From assembly GCA_023413135.1 (NCBI GenBank), contig JAEZQK010000041.1:1-64000 (forward strand): 64,000 bases of DNA, written 5' to 3'. Shown piece by piece: positions 57,191 to 64,000 of this stretch; positions within the stretch are counted from its first letter, which is position 1; each line of letters starts with the position of its first letter. Both the position numbers and the translations under genes were made by a program. The stretch is from Bacillota bacterium. GTDB taxonomy: Bacteria > Bacillota > Clostridia > Christensenellales > Aristaeellaceae. The notes under the pieces were generated by a model, which searched no databases, was not told the origin of the DNA, and saw only the letters and a list, made by a program, of their open reading frames with translations.

Positions 57191-57501
57191 AATGACTTCG
57201 TTATTTTATCGAGCCTGCACGATTTCCTTGTATGCCCTGCGCGTCCGCGCAGGGCATACGGCCAGGAAATCGCGTAAGGAATGTTTGCTTCGCACACCCC
57301 GCCCGTCCGGCGAAGCCGGACGATACGATTTCAAACGAGGGCGCTGCAGCAACCCCGACTGGCTCAATCGCCGCGCTGGTTCGCTACCGCTCCCATCGCT
57401 TGGTTCGCCAGTTTCCTCCACTCCGCCCATATCCGCCACAGGCGGGGGCGGAGTTCCGGAACCCGTTACACCTAGCAAATTTGCTCGTAAAAACTTCATT
57501 T
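57191..57501. repeat. 311-bp palindromic intergenic element, family S copy 2
   Basis: The ends are imperfect inverted repeats: AAAATGACTTCGTTATTTTA at 57191 and GCTCGTAAAAACTTCATTT at 57483 on the plus strand. An interior segment (GCTCAATCGCCGCGCTGG, then CATCGCTTGGTTCGCCAG, ending GCCACAGGCGG) closely resembles the minus strand of the 8388-8656 element. The right end supplies the stop codon of mutS2. A 97-codon frame starts at that stop (ATGA) but is not supported by homology with the other copy. Confidence 0.7.
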
Positions 57502-59853
57502 CAGCGTAACCACGGTAACCCCGCTCTCCCCTTCCCCAAACACACCCAGGCGGAAGGATTTCACGTGGGGATGGCGGCGCAAATGCTGCTGGATGCTGGC
57601 TCGAAGCACCCCTGTACCCTTGCCGTGGATGATGGATACTTCTCCCAGGGAGGCCAGCACGGCTTCGTCCAGGTATTGGTCCACTTCGGGCAGAGCCTCG
57701 TCGGTGGCCTTGCCCCTTACATCCAGCTCCATGGGCACGGTACGGATGGCTGCACTGGTCTTTGTGCTGACCCGGGCGGCCTGTTTCTTGGGCGGTTCCT
57801 TTATAAGGCGAAGCTGGCTGATATGCGCCTTCAGCTTCATGATGCCGGCCTGGAGCTGCACCTCGCCCTTGTCGTCGGGCTTGGAAAGAACCGTGCCCTT
57901 GGTATTCAAATGGACAATCTCCACCTCGTCGCCGACGCGCAGGTCCCGGGGCGGTTCGGTCACGCGAAAGGAGGGTGTGGAAAGCCCTTCGCTCAGGGAC
58001 TCGATGCCGTCCTGCATGCGCTTGCGCAATTGCTGCACCTGATGCTCCGGTGTAGACGCCCCTTCCTTTTTCAGGCGTTTGAGCTCGCTTAAGATGGTTT
58101 CCGATTCCCGGCGGGCGTTTTCCAGCACGCGCTTGGCGTCATCCTTGGCCTTGCGCATGGTGGTCTCCCGCTTTTCCTCCACCTCCCGGCGCAGCTTTTC
58201 AGCCTCGTCCCGAAGCCGTACCGTTTCCTGATGGGCTTCCTCGGCCAGCTTCCGCTCCTTTTCCGCCACCTGCCTGTGGTATTCGGCGTTGGCGATCACA
58301 TCCTCAAAGCGGATGGCGTCGTGGCTTAGCAGCTCCTTCGCGTCGCCAATGAGCGCTTCCGGTAGGCCCAGCTTGCGGGAAATTTCAAAGGCATTGCTCT
58401 TGCCCGGCACGCCGATGGACAGGCGGTAGGTGGGCCTGAGTGTCTCTACATCGAATTCCACGCTGGCGTTTTCCACGCCCCGGGTGGAAAGGGCGAAGGC
58501 CTTCAGCTCGCTGTAGTGGGTGGTAGCCAGTGTGCGCACCTTTTGCATAAGAAGATGGGAAAGGATGCTCTGGGCCAGCGCAGCTCCCTCGGTGGGATCG
58601 GTGCCCGCGCCCAGCTCGTCAAAGAGCACCAGGTCTTTGGGCGTAACACTGCGCACGATACCCACAATGTTGGTCATATGGGAAGAGAAGGTGGACAGGC
58701 TCTGCTCAATGCTCTGTTCGTCGCCAATGTCGGCATGCACCTGATGGAAGATGGCAAGCTCCGTGCCCAGATCGGCAGGGAGGTGCAGCCCGGCCTGCGC
58801 CATCAAGGCAAAAAGGCCTACGGTCTTGAGCGTCACGGTTTTACCGCCGGTATTGGGGCCGGTGACCACCAGGGAAGTGAATTCCTCGCCCATCCACAGG
58901 TTCATGGGCACCACCTTCTGGGGATCGATCAAAGGGTGGCGGCCTCTGATGATCTTTACAAAGCCACGCTGGTTGAGTTTGGGCGCGCAGGCACGCATCT
59001 CCCTGGCCAGCGCCCCCTTGGCAAAAACGAAATCCAGGCGGCTTAGGATACGGATGTTGTCCAGCATCACCTTGGCATAGGGTGCCACAGCGGCGGAAAG
59101 CGCCATCAAAATACGCTCGATCTCCTGCTTTTCCTTGGCGATCCACTGCTTGATCTCATTGCCCAGTTCCACCACCGCCATAGGCTCCACAAAAATGGTG
59201 GCGCCGCTGGAGGACTGGTCGTGGATAAGGCCGGGGACGTTGGAGCGGTATTCCTGCTTCACCGGCAGCACATACCGGTCATTGCGCACGGTAATGATGG
59301 GGTCCTGCAAGTATTTCTGGAAGGCCGTGCTGTGGAGCATGCTGTTGAGCTTCTCCCGCACCTTGTCATTGGCGATGCGGATATGGCGGCGGATGTTCGT
59401 AAGCTCCACGCTGGCGCCGTCGGCGATCTCCTCCTCGCTGATGATGGCGTCGGTGATCTCCCGCTCCAAATGGGGCAAAACGGTGAGCCCGGATGCCTGA
59501 CCGGTAATGAGGGGCGTATTCTCCCGGTCTGTGACCAGCGCGGAGCGGGCCGTCCTGGCTGCCCTAAGGCAGTCGGCAATGTGCAAAAGGGACTTGGGGG
59601 ATAAGGTGGCGCCCTTGTCCGCCAAGGTCAGGTAGGATGTGATGTCCTCAAAGGTAATGAGAGGATTACCGCCCAGGTAGGTCAGGATCACTTGGGCTTC
59701 CTCGGTCTCCTGCTGCCACTGCGCAATTTCCGCCGGATTGCCGGAAGGAACAAGTTCACGGCAAAGCTGCGCGCCCATAGGCGTCAGCGCCATGGATGAA
59801 AGCTGCTCACGTATCTTTGTGAATTCCAGGACACGTAGGGTGCGCTCGGTCAT
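57496..59853 (-). CDS. mutS2: MutS2 endonuclease / ribosome rescue ATPase
   Basis: A 785-residue MutS-family protein. The core and clamp helices precede the ATPase domain, with Walker A VTGPNTGGKT, Walker B LVLFDELGAG and the HYSELKAFA segment. A long coiled coil (about 510-620, KERKLAEEAHQETVRLRDEA) links it to the C-terminal Smr nuclease domain (LDVRGKATDEALPEVDQYLD, IIHGKGTGVLR). In Firmicutes MutS2 splits collided ribosomes and may suppress recombination. ATG at 59853 follows GAGGA at good spacing; earlier ATGs lack a site. Its stop codon lies inside a repeat element. Confidence 0.95.
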   Translation of the reverse strand: MTERTLRVLEFTKIREQLSSMALTPMGAQLCRELVPSGNPAEIAQWQQETEEAQVILTYLGGNPLITFEDITSYLTLADKGATLSPKSLLHIADCLRAARTARSALVTDRENTPLITGQASGLTVLPHLEREITDAIISEEEIADGASVELTNIRRHIRIANDKVREKLNSMLHSTAFQKYLQDPIITVRNDRYVLPVKQEYRSNVPGLIHDQSSSGATIFVEPMAVVELGNEIKQWIAKEKQEIERILMALSAAVAPYAKVMLDNIRILSRLDFVFAKGALAREMRACAPKLNQRGFVKIIRGRHPLIDPQKVVPMNLWMGEEFTSLVVTGPNTGGKTVTLKTVGLFALMAQAGLHLPADLGTELAIFHQVHADIGDEQSIEQSLSTFSSHMTNIVGIVRSVTPKDLVLFDELGAGTDPTEGAALAQSILSHLLMQKVRTLATTHYSELKAFALSTRGVENASVEFDVETLRPTYRLSIGVPGKSNAFEISRKLGLPEALIGDAKELLSHDAIRFEDVIANAEYHRQVAEKERKLAEEAHQETVRLRDEAEKLRREVEEKRETTMRKAKDDAKRVLENARRESETILSELKRLKKEGASTPEHQVQQLRKRMQDGIESLSEGLSTPSFRVTEPPRDLRVGDEVEIVHLNTKGTVLSKPDDKGEVQLQAGIMKLKAHISQLRLIKEPPKKQAARVSTKTSAAIRTVPMELDVRGKATDEALPEVDQYLDEAVLASLGEVSIIHGKGTGVLRASIQQHLRRHPHVKSFRLGVFGEGESGVTVVTLK

Positions 59854-59895
59854 ATATTTCATCCTCAACATTTGATGATAGCATTTTCATTCTCC

Positions 59896-60080
59896 CTGGC
59901 GGGATTGTGATTGCTCGGAAAGCCCATTCATCTTTGCCTGAACGCCGTAGGGGCGATTATTAATCGCCCGCATGTTGCGGTCGGAATATCAAACTTGGCG
60001 GGCGATTAATAATCGCCCCTACGGCGTTGTTTATTTATTGGCTTCTCTGCCGGGGATTATGAAATTCGTAGCTTCTGTAG
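59896..60080. repeat. composite REPIN-type element, family R copy 3
   Basis: Perfect 30-bp inverted repeats occupy 59941-59970 and 59999-60028; they begin AACGCCGTAGGGGCGATTAT. The flanks (AGCCCATTCATCTTTGCCTG before, TTATTGGCTTCTCTGCCGGG after) match copies 1 and 2. The element lies between U32 and mutS2. The other bases of 59854-60164 hold no gene. Confidence 0.85.
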
Positions 60081-60164
60081 TTTAGGCCAAACAAGGAGAT
60101 TTCGCGCCTGCGGGCGCGATCAGGGCTTTCCGGTCGGCCTGGACCTTCGGAAGCATGTCTTTCC

Positions 60165-60229
60165 CTAAATAAGGGATTTTTAAGGGATGAAATCCCTTAA
60201 ACAGGGGTCCAGGGGACGGCGTCCCCTGG
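60165..60229 (-). terminator. double-hairpin module after a stop codon (copy 3)
   Basis: On the minus strand, directly after the U32 peptidase stop, CCAGGGGAC and GTCCCCTGG (60209-60217 and 60221-60229) form the first stem, and TTTAAGGGAT with ATCCCTTAAA the second. The intervening ACCCCTG is the same as in copy 2. The order, first CCAGGGG stem and then AAGGGAT stem, is conserved in all three copies relative to the gene. Confidence 0.65.
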
Positions 60230-62572
60230 TCATTCCACGCCCCGGCGGAAGTGCCCGGCGGTGCCGGCGGGCAGGGAGGTTTCGCAGGGCCAGCCCTTGC
60301 GCAATGCGGCGAAGCAGGCGGTGATATCCAGCTGCTCCCCGGCCGTTTCGGTAGTGAACGTCAGAAGCCAGCCAATGCTGCGCAGCTTGTCCGCCTGGGC
60401 GGAAAGGTTCAGGGGCAGGGTGTTGTACAAATGAACGATGCAGCCCTCCGGAAGCCGGGTTCGCAAAAGGGGAAACTCATGGTCCAGCCCATCGGCAAAG
60501 CGCTTGCCCCGCAGGCTGTCGATGGAATCCTGCTCGCATAGGCGGCAGTTTTCATGGCTGGTGTGAAGCCCCAGGGCGGTGCGGGCCGGGCAATGGTTCA
60601 GCGTCATCAGCCGGGTGCGCCCATACATGGACAACACAAAGGGGATGTTGCTTAAGGGAAGCTGCCGCATTTCCTTTTCGTTCAGTTCCGGCGACACGGT
60701 CTGCCACTTTAGGCCCAGTCGGCCAAGCTCCGCCGCGGTACGGCCGTTCATGACAGGCACGCCATCCCCCGCCGCCATGGGCAGGGCAAATCCGGCGCTT
60801 GCCTGGCCGATGCTCCCCAGCACCACGCCGGAAAGCAGCTCTTTATGATCATTTGCCCAATCCTTCAAAAATTCCAGCGTATCGGCCTGAGCCTGAATGG
60901 GCAGCACAAGCCATGTGCCCTTGGGCAATAGCCCGGCAGCCTGGTCCAGTGCAGATCCGGTAAACACCTCTGGCGCGTATAGAAAGGCGTCCGCCCCGGC
61001 ATCCAGCAATTTTTGTCCCATGGACGCATCGGCGCTTTGGACGAGCAAACCCGGGGCGTCCAGCTTTTGATCGGGAAAGACCGCCTCCGTAAGTGGATAA
61101 GAAGTCATATTACGCTTGTTAAAGCTGGCAGCCCGCTTTTTATACAGGTCATCCAGCGCTTCCCGGCGCAGGGCATTTACAGCCGACACAGGCAAAAAGC
61201 CGTTATCCCCGATCAGGCGGAAATCACGAAGCTCGAAAGGCGTATCTCCCGTCTTGTTCAGCGCCCGCCGGGCGTTTTCCTTCGTCAGTGGCTTTGACTG
61301 GGCCGCGGCCACCGCCTCCCCCATTACCTGCGCCGCTACCTCTCCATCTGTCACGGTCAACATGGATGCTTCCCCCGGCAGAGCATGAAGCACGGCGTCC
61401 ACAAGAATTTGGGATGTCCTGTATAGCATCGCCTTCATAAGCTGGGCTGCGTCGGTTAGGCGTGCCACCTGATCGCCAACCTGAGGCTGGGCGCCCTCCC
61501 GAAGCCTCACAAGGGCCGTATCCCCGGCCTTTTGCTCCGGCCCGGAATAGGTGACCTCCTCCTCCCGGCGGCCCCGAAACTGCAGGCCATCCCCATCGTG
61601 AAGGTCCTTGTCCAGCTTCACCTGGGCAAAACCAGGCTTTACGCCCGTTACGCGACCGATCATAATTCCTCCATGCCCCGGGCGGCTGGGATCAATCACG
61701 CCCGCATCCTGGCTGCCGCCCACATACCCGGTCATGAACCCGCCCCGGTGAAAAATCTGCCGGAGGGATTCCTTTTCGCTTTCACCGGCAGGATCAAATC
61801 TGCCTTCCGCCAAAGCGTCCAGCGCCTGGCGGTATGCCCTGGTCACCACCGCTACATACTCCGGCCGCTTCAGCCGTCCCTCGATTTTCAGGGCATGCAC
61901 CCCGGCAGCGGAAAGCTCCGGCAGCTTGTCCCGCAGCATGATGTCCCGCGGGGAAAGCCAGTAGCCCCGGCGTCCATGAAAGTCATAGAGCATGCGGCAC
62001 GGCTGGGCGCACCGGCCACGGTTGCCGCTCCGGCCGCCAGCCATGCTGGAAAAGAGGCATTGGCCGCTCACGCTCACGCACATGGCCCCGTGGACGAATA
62101 CTTCGGTCTGAAGGCCCGTATCCGCTACGCGTTTGATCTCCGAAAGGGTGCATTCCCGTGCCAGCACCACCCTTTTGAAGCCTTCCTGCTTCAAAAAAGA
62201 AGCGCCTTGCAGGTTGTGGATGGCCATCTGCGTGCTGGCATGGCGGTTAAGGTCCGGAAAGCAATCCCGCACGATGCCGCTCGCGCCCAGATCCTGCAGG
62301 ATCACCGCGTCCGCTCCCGCCCGGTTGATGATGGAAAGCACCCGGTACACTTGGGGTATCTCCGTCTCCTTCACCAGCGTGTTCACCGTCACGTGCACCC
62401 GTACATGATACAGGTGGCATAGCTTCACAGCTTCAAGGAGACTGTCCTCATCAAAGTTCCCGGCCCCTGCGCGTGCGCCAAAGGCGGTGTACCCAAGATA
62501 CACCGCATCCGCGCCGTTATGGATTGCCGCAAGCAGGGCATCCCTGCCGCCGGCCGGGGCCAAGAGCTCCAT
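60230..62572 (-). CDS. U32-family peptidase-like protein with DUF3656
   Basis: A 780-residue protein. The N-terminal U32 domain (MELLAPAGGRDALLAAIHNG, YLGYTAFGARAGAGNF) carries the family signature EVFVHGAMCVSVSGQCLFSS with SGNRGRCAQPCR (four Cys), as in enzymes such as RlhA and TrhP that hydroxylate 23S rRNA or tRNA rather than cut collagen. The C-terminal half matches DUF3656. Length is normal for the long group. It follows zapA by three bases, so they are one operon. The exact RNA target is not visible. Confidence 0.9.
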   Translation of the reverse strand: MELLAPAGGRDALLAAIHNGADAVYLGYTAFGARAGAGNFDEDSLLEAVKLCHLYHVRVHVTVNTLVKETEIPQVYRVLSIINRAGADAVILQDLGASGIVRDCFPDLNRHASTQMAIHNLQGASFLKQEGFKRVVLARECTLSEIKRVADTGLQTEVFVHGAMCVSVSGQCLFSSMAGGRSGNRGRCAQPCRMLYDFHGRRGYWLSPRDIMLRDKLPELSAAGVHALKIEGRLKRPEYVAVVTRAYRQALDALAEGRFDPAGESEKESLRQIFHRGGFMTGYVGGSQDAGVIDPSRPGHGGIMIGRVTGVKPGFAQVKLDKDLHDGDGLQFRGRREEEVTYSGPEQKAGDTALVRLREGAQPQVGDQVARLTDAAQLMKAMLYRTSQILVDAVLHALPGEASMLTVTDGEVAAQVMGEAVAAAQSKPLTKENARRALNKTGDTPFELRDFRLIGDNGFLPVSAVNALRREALDDLYKKRAASFNKRNMTSYPLTEAVFPDQKLDAPGLLVQSADASMGQKLLDAGADAFLYAPEVFTGSALDQAAGLLPKGTWLVLPIQAQADTLEFLKDWANDHKELLSGVVLGSIGQASAGFALPMAAGDGVPVMNGRTAAELGRLGLKWQTVSPELNEKEMRQLPLSNIPFVLSMYGRTRLMTLNHCPARTALGLHTSHENCRLCEQDSIDSLRGKRFADGLDHEFPLLRTRLPEGCIVHLYNTLPLNLSAQADKLRSIGWLLTFTTETAGEQLDITACFAALRKGWPCETSLPAGTAGHFRRGVE

Positions 62573-62575
62573 GAA

Positions 62576-62857
62576 TTACTTGGCCTCCCTTTTTCGGCTT
62601 TCTTTTGCGCCTTGACGCGCCATTAGCAGTTCCCTTCTTAAGCGCGTATTCTCATCGTGCGCTTTTAAAAGCTCGTCGGCTATATTCAGGGCGGCCAATA
62701 CCGCCACCATGTTGGAAGGCAGATGGCTGGCGGTCTCGATCTCCTGAATCTTGCGGTCCACGTAGACGCCTACCCGGTGCACAAACTCCGGTGGCTCGAT
62801 GGACAATAGCGTATAATCCCTGCCTGCCACCTTCACGACGGTCTTGTGTTTTTCCAT
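62576..62857 (-). CDS. zapA: cell division protein ZapA
   Basis: A 93-residue Z-ring-associated protein that bundles FtsZ. VKVAGRDYTLLSIEPPEFVH and the helical AVLAALNIADELLKAHDENT coiled-coil segment are typical. ATG at 62857 follows GGGGGG. It is the first gene of the zapA-U32 unit; this order is common in Clostridia. Upstream of it, 62858-63006 contains no gene. Confidence 0.9.
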   Translation of the reverse strand: MEKHKTVVKVAGRDYTLLSIEPPEFVHRVGVYVDRKIQEIETASHLPSNMVAVLAALNIADELLKAHDENTRLRRELLMARQGAKESRKREAK

Positions 62858-63006
62858 GGGCACGCCCCCCCTTATTCGCATGTCTCATTATATGCCATTT
62901 TTAGGCGCTAATCAATGTTCCGGTAAGATAGATGTTCCGGCAAATAGAAAGGGCGCAGAAACAAGCCTATTGGCCGTCGCCGCGCCCTGTGAAAGACCTG
63001 ATCCTC

Positions 63007-63663
63007 TTAGAGCTGCTCGAAGGGATAGGTTTTCCCAAAAGTTTCCACACGGATAGACTTGATCACTTGGGGGGTGAGTGGCTTATCCTGCCTGTCCCGG
63101 GGGGTGGAAACGATGGCATCGGCCTGCTCCATGCCGGAAAGCACCTTGCCGAAGGCGGCATAGGCACCATCCAGATGGGGTGAAACGCTTGTCATGACGA
63201 AAAACTGGGACCCGGCGGAATCGGGCATGCTGCTCCTGGCCATGCTCAGAACGCCGTTGGTATGCTTTAAGTTGTTGGCAACGCCGTTTTGCTGGAATTC
63301 GCCCTTGATGTGATATCCGGGTCCGCCGGTGCCGATGCCCTTGGGGCAGCCGCCCTGGATCATGAAGCCGGGGATGACCCGGTGAAAGATGAGCCCGTCA
63401 TAGAACCCGCTGTTGGCCAATGCAATGAAATTGCCTACAGACTGGGGTGCGATATCGGGATACAGCTCCCCCCGCATTTCATTGCCGTTTTCCAGCGTAA
63501 TGACGAAAATGGGATTCCCCGCTTGCTTTTCCTGTTCAGTCACAACAATCTCCCCTTCCTTGTACACGTTATTCCCGGTATCCCAGACCTCCTCCGCCAG
63601 GGCAAAAGATATGTTTGCCATGGCCAGAAGGAGCGAAAGAATCAAGCTGACCGTTCTTTTCAT
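63007..63663 (-). CDS. secreted or membrane-associated cyclophilin
   Basis: A 218-residue peptidyl-prolyl cis-trans isomerase with a signal peptide (MKRTVSLILSLLLAMANISF). The cyclophilin core contains FHRVIPGFMIQGG with the catalytic Arg, GSQFFVMT and LDGAYAAFGKVLSGM. It probably assists folding of exported proteins; no lipobox Cys is present, so it may stay free in the wall space or be secreted. It stands alone, between zapA and hemZ on the minus strand. Confidence 0.93.
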   Translation of the reverse strand: MKRTVSLILSLLLAMANISFALAEEVWDTGNNVYKEGEIVVTEQEKQAGNPIFVITLENGNEMRGELYPDIAPQSVGNFIALANSGFYDGLIFHRVIPGFMIQGGCPKGIGTGGPGYHIKGEFQQNGVANNLKHTNGVLSMARSSMPDSAGSQFFVMTSVSPHLDGAYAAFGKVLSGMEQADAIVSTPRDRQDKPLTPQVIKSIRVETFGKTYPFEQL

Positions 63664-63723
63664 GCGTTTTCCTCCACATGTGCTTTATTGTATCCAATTT
63701 TTCTGAAGGATGCAAGTTTTTCC

Positions 63724-64000
63724 TTACTTCCACAGCATACTTTTACGATCCAGCATATCCTGTAATCTTTCGATGTACACACCCACATTGCTCACGTTGG
63801 GTGCCCGTTCGATGCGCCCCTCGCCGCCGAAGACACGCTTGGAGATGGCGCCCGCCCCTACCGCCAGGATGCTTTCAGTCTCCTCCATGATGTCCACATT
63901 GTACAAACATTCATGACCGGGCAGCGCATAGCCCACGTTCTCCTGGTTTCCGGCCATGTATTTTTGCCGGTAGAGATAGTAGGGCTTATGGCCCATCTCC
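63724..64000 (-). CDS. hemZ: coproporphyrinogen III oxidase-like HemZ, C-terminal part
   Basis: Only the last 92 or so residues lie in the window; the gene continues beyond base 64000. KPYYLYRQKYMAGNQENVGY followed by ALPGHECLYNVDIMEETESI is the C-terminal signature of HemZ-type radical-SAM proteins of Firmicutes. They resemble oxygen-independent coproporphyrinogen III oxidase, although some members act as heme chaperones (HemW-like). The radical SAM CxxxCxxC motif is outside the window, so activity cannot be checked. Confidence 0.85.
   Translation of the reverse strand, partial: EMGHKPYYLYRQKYMAGNQENVGYALPGHECLYNVDIMEETESILAVGAGAISKRVFGGEGRIERAPNVSNVGVYIERLQDMLDRKSMLWK

Noticed and set aside
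57206..57499. 97-codon frame on the minus strand starting at the mutS2 stop (ATGA)
   Set aside because: It lies entirely within a repeat element. The related element at 8388-8656 has the corresponding DNA in the opposite orientation, so the frame is not conserved as a protein. Composition (Gly, Pro, Ser, Arg) is that of a GC-rich non-coding repeat.
1..64000. tRNA, rRNA, prophage, integrase or complete insertion sequence
   Set aside because: No cloverleaf, rRNA segment, integrase, capsid gene or full-length IS transposase was recognised. The only transposase is the RAYT, which has no element of its own.

Overview
The window looks like a chromosomal segment from a spore-forming, GC-rich, host- or gut-associated member of the Clostridia (Firmicutes). 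Evidence: sporulation and germination genes (spoIIR, sleB, ypeB), a T-box riboswitch, a CtsR-type heat-shock operator, AGGAGG-like ribosome binding sites, sigma-A promoters with 16-18 bp spacers, the tilS-hpt-ftsH order, and two LplABC-type oligosaccharide import systems with no ATPase gene beside them. Species cannot be named from the sequence alone.

Layout. 175-868: a Phd/PIN toxin-antitoxin pair. 923-12156 (minus): a beta-mannan locus. A secreted GH26 mannanase cuts mannan, a binding protein and two unusually long permeases import oligosaccharides, and a GH130 phosphorylase with a cellobiose 2-epimerase-like enzyme processes them under a LacI regulator. 12635-19697 (minus): housekeeping genes ridA, a VanW protein, a PHP protein, ftsH, hpt and tilS. 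19954-21817: hsp20 under a CtsR-like operator, a hairpin-rich noncoding stretch, a tandem array of palindromic repeats and a RAYT (REP-associated tyrosine transposase). 22034-24599: YitT, a pair of half-size DMT proteins and a second PHP protein. 24755-28384: ypeB, sleB, spoIIR, ispE. 28502-33099: a YwiB-like cluster, small membrane proteins and pyrG. 33534-37677: an alpha/beta hydrolase, zinc-ribbon and TetR genes, and a T-box riboswitch in front of an acyl-CoA synthetase. 38264-39970: phosphate transporter and its DUF47 partner. 40068-50221: an alpha-galactoside locus (GH36, two permeases, binding protein, AraC regulator, six-hairpin glycosidase, GH110), with enzymes that lack signal peptides. 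50285-54131: MATE exporter, amino-acid kinase, HTH/DUF4180 pair and a small HhH protein. 54153-64000 (minus): aroK, chorismate mutase, a two-component system, mutS2, U32 peptidase, zapA, cyclophilin and the 3' end of hemZ.

The two sugar loci share one plan: extracytoplasmic binding protein, stem-loop after its stop codon, two permeases, intracellular enzymes and a local regulator. Neither binding protein has a lipobox cysteine, and the mannan permeases carry about 200 extra N-terminal residues.

The intergenic DNA is rich in repeats: REP/REPIN-like palindromes related to the local RAYT, composite elements of about 175 bp with near-perfect inverted repeats, a second structured family in two diverged copies, AATGAACAGTG repeats, and a double-hairpin module placed directly after three stop codons. 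The strongest leads are a CTP synthase whose glutaminase nucleophile Cys is replaced by Gly, a T-box riboswitch (best read as leucine-specific) controlling an acyl-CoA synthetase, the RAYT with both REP arms inside its own reading frame, and the GH110 locus with 21-bp-spaced candidate AraC sites.
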